Assembly: GCF_963678635.1 (NCBI RefSeq)
Contig: NC_087064.1
Span: 22,742,509-22,802,508 of the forward strand
DNA length: 60,000 nucleotides
Direction: 5' to 3'
From: Symsagittifera roscoffensis
Taxonomy: Eukaryota > Xenacoelomorpha > Acoela > Convolutidae
Shown one piece after another: positions 42,790 to 52,826 of the stretch (positions are counted from its first letter, which is position 1; each line of letters begins with the position of its first letter). The position numbers were made by a program, and so were the translations under genes. The notes under the pieces are model-generated. The model did no database searches, was not told the DNA's origin, and saw only the letters and a program-made list of their open reading frames with translations.

Positions 42790-45700
42790 TTATAATTCAT
42801 TATTTTCTGTGTCATCAATACTTGGGGGGTCTGAAGTTGTTTCTTCATTTGTTTGCACTTGATTTATGTGTCTTTGATTTTTTGGTGTGTTACTTCTGTA
42901 TCGATTTTTAGAATCGGGATAACGGTTATTATTCCTATGTGGTGACTGGGAATAATTTCTGTATCGATTATTGTAACATGAGTTTCGGTTTTGTGAAATA
43001 TTTTATGATCTGTTTTGATAGTTATTATTTGATCTGTGATAATTCGATCTATTGTATGAGTTATTTCTCGATCTATTGTTTGAATAGTTTTGATTTCGAT
43101 TGTTTGAATAACTTCTATTTCTATTCTGTGAATAGTTTCTATTTCTGTTGTATGATGAGTTTCGTGATTGACTATTGGAATAGTGTCTATTCCTTGGTTT
43201 GATTGGGAACTGGATTCAGAAACAAACTCTGTTGTATTGGAATTCGATCGTGAATAGTTATTTCGGTTATTTTGGCTATTCGATCGGTTATATCTATTTT
43301 GTGAGAAATTTGGTGTATTTCCTCGTTCGGGTGATCTACCTCTATAACTTGAGTTATATGGTGATTGATTTCTTGTATAATTTGAGTTGCTTGGAAGTGG
43401 TTTTCTTGAACTGTTAATACTATACATAAATTTGTTTGGTAGATTTTGGTCTTTTTTCATGTATTGATAGAATGATTTATTTGGTTCTTTGTGCTTTTGA
43501 GGTTTATTCTAATTGTCTTGTTGTTTTTGTCTACATTCGGAAATACTGTGTCCGTTTTGTCGGCAATATTTACACCATTTTTTGAAAGATGGTTTGCCTT
43601 TAAAGTTTGGATGTTTTTTGTAGATTTTTAGTATTTCAGTGTTTTTTTCAATCAGGTCTGTGTCTGATTCTTGTATGTTATTTATATGTGTAGTATTTGT
43701 TTCAATCCGATTAACATATAGTAGTTTTAGATTTTTTTTATTCGAGTTTCATTGTGATTTCTATTTGTTCTAGTTTATCTACTAATTTTCTAAAATGTAA
43801 ATCTGGTTCTCGAATTGAGGAAGGATGAGATGCTCTCTTTTTTTATAGCTATTTTCCTTAATTGAGGTGTTTAGGTCATCATTAAAATTTCTGTCATTTT
43901 TGTGTTTTTATAGTCGTGTATTAAGTGAATATGCTTTTCGAACTAGTGTTTCGATTCGTACTGCTAATTGTTTAATTGTTTAATTTGGTAATCTGCGGAT
44001 TTCGTTGCATAAAACTCTTTGATGTTGTTTGTTTCTTTCAGAATCAAACATTTTTGAAAATTCTTGTGTGAATCTTTTCCAGTCTGATTTTATTTCTATG
44101 GGTAATACTGAAAACCATTTTTGAGCTGCGCCATCTAATGTTGTTTGTAGTAACGCTGTGCGTCTATGTATCCAATTTTGATGGAGTGGCGTATTAATTG
44201 GTTCAGGTCCTATATTTAAAATTCAATTTGCTGTTACTGCGTTTAAATAATCTTCTACAGAATATTCAGGATCTGTTCCTGTGAAAACCATCAGTGGTTT
44301 ATTGGATGTTATTGATGATCCACCCATGAGGTATGGATTCATAGTCATCTGTAGTGATTCTGCGGCATTTGGCATTTGTGAAAAGTTTGAAAGTTGATTT
44401 TTTGTGATTTCGTGTTGCTGAAGGTAATATGGAAGCGGTATTTCATTTTGAATTTGTGTCGGTTGATAAGAATGCATTAACATTGGGTTTTGTGGTTGTA
44501 TTGGTTGAAAAGATTGTGTATTAAATGGATTGTGTATCATTTGTTGTGGATTTTGTATATCTGTTGGATTTTGTGGGTAAATTTTTATATTTTGAGATGG
44601 TTGAGACTGTCGCGGTCTCTGTGTGCAATATTCTTTGGTATATGGTGCAAAAATACCCGGTTTATAGTAATCATCATCATCAGATGATAAGTAATTTGTG
44701 TTATAAGGTGTGTGTTGTTAATTTTTATTCTGTTGAAAAAGTGGGTATTTTTCACTATAATCCTGTGTAGGTTGTGGATTATCTGGAAAATTTACTGAAT
44801 TGGTCGATGTTTTTGGAAGATTCCAATAATGGGAACAAACGTGATTTAAATTTTGTGTAGTTTTTTGGGGAGGTTGATTTGTTTTTGGTTGGTGTGCATA
44901 ATTATATTTGTGTTCTGCAAAATTGTTTCTTGTGAACGGTTTTCGTGTTTTTGACGGTATTGTCATTGGTCTATACGTTTGATAGTCCATATGTGAATAT
45001 TTTGGAGCAACCGAAGGTTTGACGGTTGATTGTAAGGTTACCTGTGTTAGTGATGTATTTGGATTTCTTGGTGTTTTCAGATTGGGGTGTATTGGTGAAA
45101 TACTCTGTTGTGTAGTTGTTGCTGTTGTTTGGACGATTTCTTCATTTATGAATTGTGATGGTGTTTGAATATCTTGTTGTGTAAGATTTCTAGTTCCAAT
45201 GAGATTTTCATTATGTATGACTGTTGAATTTAAGCTGTTATTTCGTTTATCAGGTTAAAATGTATTGTAATTTAATGGTGTTGCGTCAATGGTTAATGGT
45301 AATACTTTTACATAATCTCTGGGGAAAGATATTGTACTTATTGCTTGACTCGAGATATCTTGTGGAATATTTAGAAAAGCTGGATGAGACCATTCAGGGT
45401 CCCAAACGTAATCTAATTGTTCTGAAAGGACAGTGTCGTCATTGGTATTTTGAGGTCTGAAATTTTTTCTTGCTTGTGAAATTAAATCTAAATTGTGGGT
45501 GAAATAATCTATTATAAACCATGCTAAAATCTTTTGTAAATCATGTTTAGTGTTTTGTGAAACATCATCTTTGTTAAATTTTTTGCGGATTATATGTAGA
45601 AATGTTGAAAAAACTGTGATTTCATTTCGTACTCTTGTATGTTTGGATGTTTCAGTTGGTGATGTACTTTGAACTTCTGTTTTTCTAATATAGATATATA

Positions 45701-46004
45701 ACTATATATTATTGCAAAAAATTTGTTAGTGAATATGGAGTTTGCTTTTTGTGAATTATGATTTTGTATGCTTTTGATATATTCTATGAATACTTTTGAA
45801 AATTCTAAATCAATATCGTCTGTCTGAATTATATATTTGTTATGAGCTGTTCGTGGTGTGCTGAATTCTATGGTGTAGATTCCGTATTGATGTGTTAGGC
45901 TACATATGTCTTTCAAATAATGTCCTATAATATGTCTTTTGATTTTTATATCCGGGAAAAACTGCTAATTCATCTGGACTTTCGTCACTCTGAGTGTTGC
46001 TCAT
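42790..46004 (-). pseudogene. gag: Gag of element 1, about 1070 codons, disrupted
   Basis: The start is an ATG at 46004 (MSNTQSDESPDELAVFPGYK), overlapping accessory gene B by 20 nt. After one early frameshift most of the protein lies in a single frame (45590 down to about 43980). Parts are an N-terminal region (KDICSLTHQYGIYTIEFS), a long Gln/Pro/Asn-rich linker, a gag core (DGAAQKWFSVLPIEIKSDW, then VLCNEIRRLPN), a CCHC knuckle CKYCRQNGHSISEC near 43540-43580, and an Arg/Ser/Asn-rich tail (43460 onward) that is frameshifted. In-frame stops lie at 45255, 44718, 44223 and about 43980. It is unusually long for a gag of this superfamily. Confidence 0.85.
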
Positions 46005-46438
46005 TTTTTTGTTTGATGACTATTAATTTATAATTATCAATATGTCTAATTGGTTGATTCCAATTATATAGGTGTACTGGTTTGTGTTTATATTGCTTTT
46101 TTATTCTTCTTTTTCCCCTTTTTGATGAGTTTGAAGTTGTTTCTGAATCGGAAAAATATAATTGGTCAAGGATGGTCATCTATTGATTCCTTTAATTTGC
46201 ATAGTTTGTCTAAACTGCTGGCTTCTGGTTTGGAAAATGCGTTTCAATTTTTTGAAAATCTTTTTCGGGTTATTTGTCTTGGTTTGCTTATAATTTTTCG
46301 TCTTGTTGTTTGTCGTTTTGTACGAATGTATCCAACTGTTTGTGTATGTGAGGTTATTACAAGATCGTATTTTTGGTTGTCTATTTCACAATTGTGTAAA
46401 ACGATTGTTTGTTTATTTCCTAAATTTTTGTATGGCAT
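45985..46438 (-). pseudogene. Accessory gene B, small basic protein overlapping gag
   Basis: It starts MPYKNLGNKQTIVLHNCE and continues YDLVITSHTQTVGYIR with a basic stretch (KRQTTRRKIISKPRQITRKR). A stop follows, and after a frameshift QLYFSDSETTSNSSKRGKRR and LYNWNQPIRHIDNYKL lead to TGA at 45985. It is paralogous to accessory gene A along its whole length. The basic segments could bind RNA or direct nuclear entry, as in small regulatory proteins of complex retroviruses, but no homology is shown. The last 20 nt overlap the gag start in another frame. Confidence 0.6.
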
Positions 46439-46656
46439 AAGGTTTAGGATGAGGGATGCTAGAAGTTATTAGTGATTTTTATTTTCCTAGACTGTTAGTC
46501 CTTACGATTTTTTGGTTAGCTTAACCTGGGTCTTTTGGTTCAGGGTTGGAGAGAAAAGTATATCAATTCCGGAGAACGATTTTTTTACTTTCTCGTGGCT
46601 ATTCAGTTAGTGAATTAATTAAAATTGGGAAGATATAATTTTCATCTTCGCTTTCT

Positions 46657-47113
46657 TCATTTTGACTCATTTTTGTGCTTTATAACTGTCAACTTGTAGT
46701 TTTCAATGTGTTTTATTGGTTGATTCCAATTGTATAGACGTACTGGTTTGTTTTTGTATGTCTTTTTTATTCTTCGTTTTCCTTGTAATGATGATTGTGA
46801 TGTAGTTTCTGAGTCAGAAAAATATAATGTATCAGTAACTTGGTAGTTTTTATTTACGGAGTCTTTTATTCTGTAAAGTTCTTCTAAATGGATTGTTTCT
46901 GATTCGGAGACTGCGTTTCTTCGTTTTGAAAATCTTCCTCGTGTAATTTGTCTTTGCTTGCTTAAAATTTTTCTTGTGATTTTTTTGTCGTTTTAATCTA
47001 ATATATCCTATTGACTGTGTGTGTGGAGTAATTACGATGTCATATTTTTCGTTGTTCATTTGAAAATTGTGTAGTATGATTGTTTGTTTATTTCCTAAAT
47101 TAACTAGTGACAT
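46657..47113 (-). pseudogene. Accessory gene A, small basic protein, tandem paralogue of B
   Basis: It starts MSLVNLGNKQTIILHNFQ, then YDIVITPHTQSIGYIR and a lysine-rich stretch. One frameshift near 46.92 kb separates this from an acidic middle, then LYFSDSETTSQSSLQGKRR and LYNWNQPIKHIENYKL, ending TGA at 46657. A gag-like start (MSQNEESEDENYIFP) overlaps its end in a second frame, as at gene B but soon stopped, so the duplication unit (about 677 bp) carried the gag start with it. Confidence 0.6.
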
Positions 47114-47159
47114 AAGGTTTAGAATGACGGATGCAATTTTTGGATTAGTGATTTTTAAT

Positions 47160-47999
47160 GCTTAAACTGTTAGTTGTTACAATTTTTTCGGGTTAGCCTA
47201 ACTTGGGTCGTATTTTTCAGGGTTGGAGAGAAAAGTAGATATCGGTTCCTGAGAACGATTGTTACTTTCTCGTGACTAGTCTAAGATAAGGTGTTAACTT
47301 ACTTAATTTTACTTAGGGGTAGTGATTGTGTTCAAGGGTTGGAGAATAGTAAATCGATCCACAAGGTTCAGGTATAATTAGAACGCAAGCAGTTCTTTAG
47401 ATACTATTTTAAACTTACTAAGTCTAAGATCAATCCTGGGTCTGGTAAGAGGAGGATTCAAGTGAAGGATGAATAACCGAAGTTCTTCACTGTTTATCTT
47501 AATTTGAATGGTTAGTTTTATTGAAAAATTTCTATTAGTCCTGGGTCTTTTGAAAAGGTTGGATAGTGAATCGACGTTTGAGGTCGTTAGACACTTGCTA
47601 AGTGGGTGGGGGAGAATAAAATTGTTCTTTTTGATCCAAGGATAGGCCTTGATGATTAGAATATAAAATTAAGGAAATTAAATTTAATTTAGGTAAAAGT
47701 GAATTAAAGATCCAAGGAAAGCCTTGATGATCTATTAAGTTTAATTGATAAAAATTTTTAGTTTGTTAGCTTTGATGATGTTAGTGGGTTTATGATTTGC
47801 TGTTATGTTTAGGTGATGAAGCTGGAACAACAAGATGGTTTATTATTACTAACTATTTATTGTCATGTCTATTTATTTCTAATTTTTGTTTTTATTTTTT
47901 AATAAATATTTTTCAAATATGGTTTATATAATACTGCAGAAATTAGGAAAACGATCTGAGATCTTTTTATCAATTGTTATTGTACACTAATAATTTTGT
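47160..47999 (-). promoter_or_regulatory. Leader region with repeated short motifs
   Basis: The plus strand carries CCTGGGTCT-type phrases near 47433 and 47540 (also 46525) and GGTTGGAGAGAAAAGTA-type phrases near 47220, 47337 and 46543. A GATCCAAGGA..GCCTTGATGAT phrase occurs twice near 47632-47732. The sense strand has a good donor-like AAGTAAGTT at about 47302. Leader repeats of this kind could serve packaging or splicing; this is inference. Confidence 0.4.
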
Positions 48000-48272
48000 T
48001 TAGCGCCTGAAATGATCATGAAGATTTACTTCAAAATTTTTTGTTTGCAAATGAAAATCTAAATTCATTGCTAATAAGATTCTAAATATAAAAGTTTGTG
48101 TTGGCTTTTGCCGTAAAACCATAAAACTAAATGGTAAGTTTCTACGTAGTCTTATATCGTCTTCTGTCCGATGCCTTCTTCTAATACCGGGTAGTTCTAG
48201 TATTGTTCGGAATATCGGCTCTGATCTATTGAATCGTAGAGACATTTCAATTAAGTTATTATCGTGTAACAT
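48000..48272 (-). CDS. Small leader ORF next to the 5' LTR
   Basis: A 90-codon frame starting about 60 nt downstream of the primer site. It is rich in Arg and hydrophobic residues (LELPGIRRRHRTEDDIRLRR, later RILLAMNLDFHL). No domain is recognised. Element 2 cannot be compared because this region is outside the window. It may be a real first ORF or chance. Confidence 0.35.
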   Translation of the reverse strand: MLHDNNLIEMSLRFNRSEPIFRTILELPGIRRRHRTEDDIRLRRNLPFSFMVLRQKPTQTFIFRILLAMNLDFHLQTKNFEVNLHDHFRR

Positions 48273-48328
48273 TTTGTCTAGTTTCTAATCTATATTTAAT
48301 TAATTCTAAGCTATTAAGGTCTTATTCG

Positions 48329-48346
48329 AGACTTATGGTCGCACCA
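48329..48346 (-). promoter_or_regulatory. tRNA primer binding site
   Basis: Two bases inside the 5' LTR the sense strand reads TGGTGCGACCATAAGTCT, starting with the TGG expected to pair with a tRNA CCA end. It would match a tRNA ending ..GGTCGCA-CCA. I cannot name the tRNA with confidence. Confidence 0.65.
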
Positions 48347-48348
48347 GA

Positions 48349-48758
48349 TGAGTTAGGACCGATGCGGTTAACTCATAGAGTAATTTCGGATAGGGTACAC
48401 CGTCTGCTCGTCACGCTATCTTATTTTCGGCCGGATAGATTCGTGCAACTTCTTAGTCTAATACCGATCCTAATCTTACTCTTATATCTACTAGTCTCAG
48501 GGTGTTTAACTAGTCTCTGCTAGGCTCAATAGATCTAGAGTATACTGGCTTATTGCGGCAGCTGAAGTTCTCTTGGAGAGGCAACTAACTTCTAAGTTAA
48601 ATTCAAATCTCTCTGGTGCTGAAATTACAAGTAATTTCAGCACTTACAAATAAGTGGGTTGTTAGTTGGATGAATCATGATTGGTTAATATTAATTATTT
48701 TACAGTGGTAAAATATCTAATTTATCCAATAATAAAATGTAGTTTAGATCAGGTTCCA
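48349..48758 (-). repeat. 5' LTR of element 1
   Basis: 410 bp with TG..CA ends, matching 29328-29737 with about 12 substitutions and no gaps. The sense strand has a GATATAAGAG TATA-like string downstream of the middle and two strong hairpins (48616-48643, 48696-48715). It is followed by the CAGA duplication. Confidence 0.93.
48616..48643. promoter_or_regulatory. Perfect 13-bp-arm palindrome in the LTR
   Basis: GTGCTGAAATTAC-AA-GTAATTTCAGCAC is a perfect inverted repeat with a 2-nt centre. The 3' LTR copy (29595-29622) has one mismatch, and in the element 2 LTR the same place is rearranged into direct CAGCACTTACAA repeats. A second smaller hairpin TATTTTAC-AGTG-GTAAAATA lies at 48696-48715 and is kept in all three LTRs with only a one-base insertion. 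Confidence 0.8.
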
Positions 48759-48762
48759 CAGA
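48759..48762. repeat. Target-site duplication CAGA, right
   Basis: Matches 29324-29327 and defines the right boundary of element 1. Confidence 0.75.
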
Positions 48763-48929
48763 TTCAATTAATTTGAAATCAAGAAATGGATTTCTTTGCT
48801 GGTGTTTTGTTTAACTGAAGTGCTAAAACGTTAAAGTAAAGACTATAGTGAGAACCAATTTCAGAACAATAAAATGTTTTTTAAAATCTTTTAGTTATAA
48901 CCACCGTAAAAGTCATTCTGAAACCTTAG

Positions 48930-49038
48930 TTATTCCTTGGTTTTAGGAGATGGTTTGTGCACTTTTTTCAAAAGTTTTGCTACCTTACCTTTCTCTGGGC
49001 AAAATTCATCTTGTCCTGCTTTCACACGTCCTAGATAT
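48930..49038 (-). CDS. Terminal host exon, basic C-terminus, unknown protein
   Basis: A T-rich acceptor (TTGTCTTTTAG) precedes 109 nt ending in TAA. The open frame reads YLGRVKAGQDEFCPEKGKVA, then KLLKKVHKPSPKTKE. It is less AT-rich than its surroundings. A GTAAG inside could be an alternative donor. Candidate upstream exons are 49437-49461 (VKAQKDD, phase-compatible) and 50182-50217 (IDVFEIVHVEQ, followed by GTAAGTTTTTG). The gene would run from right to left, with element 1 starting about 170 bp past its stop. Confidence 0.5.
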
Positions 49039-50181
49039 CTAAAAGACAAGGAAAAAATTATGCCAACTTAATGATAGTAGTAATACTTTAAAAAATTGAC
49101 AAAAAAACTAATTTACACAGATGCAAAATTAAGTATACGAGATTTTCAAAAAGAATTGATGTGCATTTTCAAAAAGCAGAAACACGCAAAAAAGTAACAA
49201 AATTAGGAAAACTGTACACAAAAACTATGAAAACCAGAGATAGCTTGTATTTGAATCCCAGAAAATCTGCTCAGCATACTATGCTTTGCCGCAGCATCAA
49301 CTAAAGTTGAAGAGCAAACTGTTTGCTCTGATATGCACAGGTAAACAAGATTAGGACATATAAAAAATGCAGCATACATTTTCTGCGTTTGAAAAAAAGA
49401 GTAATGAATTTTGAAATTTTTCTTGCGTACATGTCATCCTTCTGCGCTTTAACGACTGTGCCAATATAAATTTTTAAATCTATGACATCATTGTTTAGCT
49501 TAGCTCGAACTGAAAATTTTCGAATTTAAGATAATGGTAAACACTGAACTCTGAAAACATTACTGTCAATTTACAAAAATAATTAATTTTAGAGACGTCT
49601 TCTAACCAAATTTGAAATTGACCAAAAGGAATAGGCAACAAGAATAACTGGTTACTGTGAAATTTGTACAGAATGTTCCGACTACATTCTTAAAAATTGT
49701 ATTTCTGTTTTTCTGAAAAATTTAGTGTCACTTTTTTTGCGTGCTGTGATGAGAAAAATGCGTAAGGTTTTGACATTGGCATGATTGACAACAGTTGTCT
49801 TCAAAAAAAAGAACAATTAACAAATAGAAAAAAGTTAAATGAAGCTTCGATTCGATCTAGTCAAGTACCCCCCATGTTTCATCCGTAAAAAATAATCACC
49901 CCGATAATGAACTAGATTGATGGTACATAATAAATAATTACGTGCCAATTTTGCACCCAGCAACTTATTTCCTTTTTGCAATAAAATATCCATTAAAGAG
50001 AGTTACTTGAAAAGATTCGCTCAATTTCACATTTTTAACACGCATAAAAACAAAAAAAAAAGTTGCGTAAAACTAATAGATCAATAAATGGTCAATTATT
50101 TAAAAAAATCCGCTTTGGTAATTTAAGGTAATTTAAGTAAGATTTCGCAGAAAAAACTTTCTGTCAACAAAAACTTACTTG

Positions 50182-50217
50182 TTCGACATGAACTATTTCA
50201 AATACATCAATTGTTTC
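50182..50217 (-). CDS. Possible internal exon of the same host gene
   Basis: The minus strand has an AG (TTTTAATATAG), a 36-nt-class open stretch reading TIDVFEIVHVEQ, and a strong donor AA-GTAAGTTTTTG. Linking it to the exon at 49437-49461 needs a further exon to adjust phase. The call rests on the donor and protein-like composition only. Confidence 0.28.
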
Positions 50218-50832
50218 TATATTAAAATGTAGCTTTCAACTTTTGATACATATTTCAGAACTTAGTCATAGAAAATACGCATAAAATGAAAGGTTTTGAA
50301 AATTGATCAGTACTTAAGTTTGCATCTTATAACTGAATAACAGTTGAACTTTTAAAAAACATATATCAGTTTTTGTAAATTTCAAAGTGCAGTTATGAAA
50401 ATTTTTATCAGATGTATCGTGAAAATTTCTTCAGAGTGGTTTTGATTTTTTTGATTGCAAATATGGACAATTATTTAAACTTTTTGACTCATTTTAGTGT
50501 AGAATTTTCGGGGCACGGGACAAAAAATATGAAACTTATTTTATAAAAGTATTTATTATGTTATTGAAATCACAACTGCTAGGCCTTCAAAGGCATCCCT
50601 AAGTTGATTTCGTTAGACGTTCTTAGGACTTTACAATTTTCTAAACCGTACAGGTTTCACAATTTTGATAAATGATTGATTTGATTACAGTTTATAATTA
50701 TTTAGTAATAGTCATTAATTAGCATTTCAAGACAATACTTTTCAGCTAAGCAATGTAGTAAACATATAATCACTTTTGGCATCACTGTAAATCACTTCTG
50801 TGAAAATGCAGTCAAAAAACAATGGAGCGTAC

Positions 50833-51229
50833 TGAGTTAGGTCCTTGAGGTTAACTCATAGAGTAATTTCGGATAGGGTACACCGTCTGCTCGTCACGCT
50901 ATCTTATTTTCGGCCGGATAGATTCGTGCAACTTCTTAGTCTAATACCGATCCTAATCTTACTCTTATATCTACTAGTCTCAGGGTGTTTAACTAGTGTC
51001 TGCTAGGCTCAATAGATCTAGAGTATACTGGCTTTATGGCGACTGCTGAAGTTCTCTGGGAGAGGTAACTAATTTCTAAGTTAAATTTCAGCACTTACAA
51101 GTAATTTCAGCACTTACAAATAAGTGGGTTGTTAGTTAGATGGATTATGATTGGTTAATATTAAATATTTTACAGTGGTAAAAATATCCTATTTATCCAA
51201 TAATAAAATGTAGTTTAGATCAGGTTCCA
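50833..51229 (-). repeat. 3' LTR of element 2
   Basis: 397 bp, TG..CA ends, closely similar to the element 1 LTRs. It has differences near the start (GAGTTAGGTCCTTGAGG) and a short deletion/rearrangement around the palindrome at 51085-51120. Confidence 0.92.
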
Positions 51230-52826
51230 CCCATCCGGGGTTTACAGAGTTTTTTAGAACTATTTTTCTTTCTGTAATTGAAGGATGGATGATGAACGTT
51301 GGTATTTGGCGAACATCATTTTCTTATCCGGTTCCTCTTGAAGAAGAACGTTCCAGGACGCTGGAATCAGGGATAGGAAGTTGTTTTTACGTCATTCGAC
51401 AACGACTGTGATCCCCAATGAAATCAATCCGATGGTTTGTTATGTCAGGTTTTTCTGTATTAGCAGAGAACTGTTTTGTGTGCAGCCTCGCCTGGGAATG
51501 GCGTGAGAATCGTGTTTGGAAGGGATGCCTTAAAACTCGGATCTGTACGTATACTTGAACATCGAGGTGGTCATTGGTCTAGTTCAATGAAGTCCTTTTC
51601 TGAGAAGTCAAGTCGTACTCTAAATCCTTTGAGTCGTGATTGTGGACGGCATGTCGGTTGTGTTTAGCCATTCTTTTGTTCGAGTGTGATGGGATCGTCT
51701 AGTCTTTGGATGTTCGTCTTTGTTATTGTGTGTTGATCTATATACTGCAGGGTATGGTTTCCATTTTATAAAATTTTTATTAGTTTAGTTTTTTAATTAT
51801 GAATTTAGTTAGTTGTTTTCACAAAAGCATTTTGTTTTAGTTCTGTTATTTTGAAGAGTTACTCACCCTTGAGTACCTCTTATTAAAAATTGAAGTGTTG
51901 TCACAAAGCGTGGGTGTAGCGCGGTGGGTTATGCTGGCTATAAGCATGCTCAGGTCGTCCTTCTCTGGTGGGTTAGGCCAGGAATGGGAGTGTGATTTCA
52001 TGCTGTTTCTTTGAGAGGTCCTGTCATTTGATAACACTTTATGTTGGTTTTTTCTGGTCTTTCTTATGTAACTTTGGTTGTGTCCTTTTTTCAAAAATCA
52101 AATTATTTTTGGTTTGGGTTTGTCTTGCGACTTTTTTTGTGTTTTATTATTTCTTTCTTAGACTTTATAATAGTCTTCTAAAGAATAAATTATCCAGTTT
52201 TAAGATGGGTTAATCCGGTTTGGGCACCGTTGGTTTACTTTTTTTAGTCATGCTGTTATTTTATGATTTGTGGTGTTTAGTAAGCTGCGTTGGTTAGTTT
52301 GGTTTAATATAGAATTCTTTTCCAACCGGGTTAAAGGAAAAATTGAAACTTGTTATCGCGTGTTAGAGTTGTTGATAGTGACAACTTGAAACTTAAAATC
52401 ATTATTTAAACAATTCTTCGTGGGCGAGCTGTGCGATTTTGGATAGAATTCTTGTGCGAATGAATGAAAATATTGAAAAGGTTAGTACTGCTTTCTCATT
52501 TTATTACATTATTGCATAGAAATTGAATTTTACTGCTTTTGGGGAACTTTAAAATTATAAATTTTCATCGTATTTTACTTTTACTGCTTCGTGGGGAATT
52601 AATTTATTAATGAAATTACTACATTGGGTATGAATTTTACTACATTATTTAGTGCGGAAGATTAATGGGTTTGAATATAATTTAAGAAGTTTGTACTTTT
52701 TTTCGTCTTTTTCTGTTTTGTAGATGATTGTGGTGTGAAGACTAAAAGAAAAAATTAAACATTGATAGAGAATGGTTAGTACAAATTTGAATTTATTAGT
52801 TAAAAGTTTTTTAATACATATTTACC
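51230..52826 (-). other. Element 2 3' region
   Basis: Collinear with 29738-31342. The sense strand contains an 82-codon frame at 51846-52094 (KKGHNQSYIRKTRKNQHK and onward, ending SRVSNSSK) that is broken in element 1, and the GFRVRLDF-like relic near 51.6 kb with the same TGA as in element 1. No intact long gene. Confidence 0.5.

Larger units (their letters stand above)
29328..48758 (-). mobile_element. Element 1: complete 19.4-kb env-bearing Ty3-like retroelement
   Basis: Two 410-bp LTRs in direct orientation bound a 17-9-kb-class interior (about 18.6 kb) coding on the minus strand. Sense order is leader ORF, two accessory genes, gag, protease, reverse transcriptase, RNase H, integrase, non-coding spacer, hydrophobic ORF, proline-rich ORF, env-like glycoprotein and a 600-codon unknown ORF. 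Typical Ty3-like elements are 5-10 kb, so this is about twice the usual size. The LTRs differ at about 12 positions, mostly transitions. Gag, pol and env carry several stops and frameshifts, so this copy is probably not autonomous. Element 2 (50833 onward) is a diverged sister copy. Confidence 0.92.
48763..50832. other. Host DNA between the two giant elements
   Basis: 2.07 kb of AT-rich host sequence separates the LTRs. Apart from the minus-strand exons listed separately nothing else is supported. A retroelement relic was not found here. Confidence 0.5.

Noticed and set aside
42939-43202. Tyr/Phe/Cys-rich plus-strand frame, and the Ile/Thr/His-rich minus frame over the same bases
   Set aside because: Both are off-frame readings of the Arg/Ser/Asn-rich tail of gag after a frameshift.
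46050-46472. 140-codon plus-strand hydrophobic frame
   Set aside because: Antisense to accessory gene B, whose paralogue at 46657-47113 confirms the minus strand.
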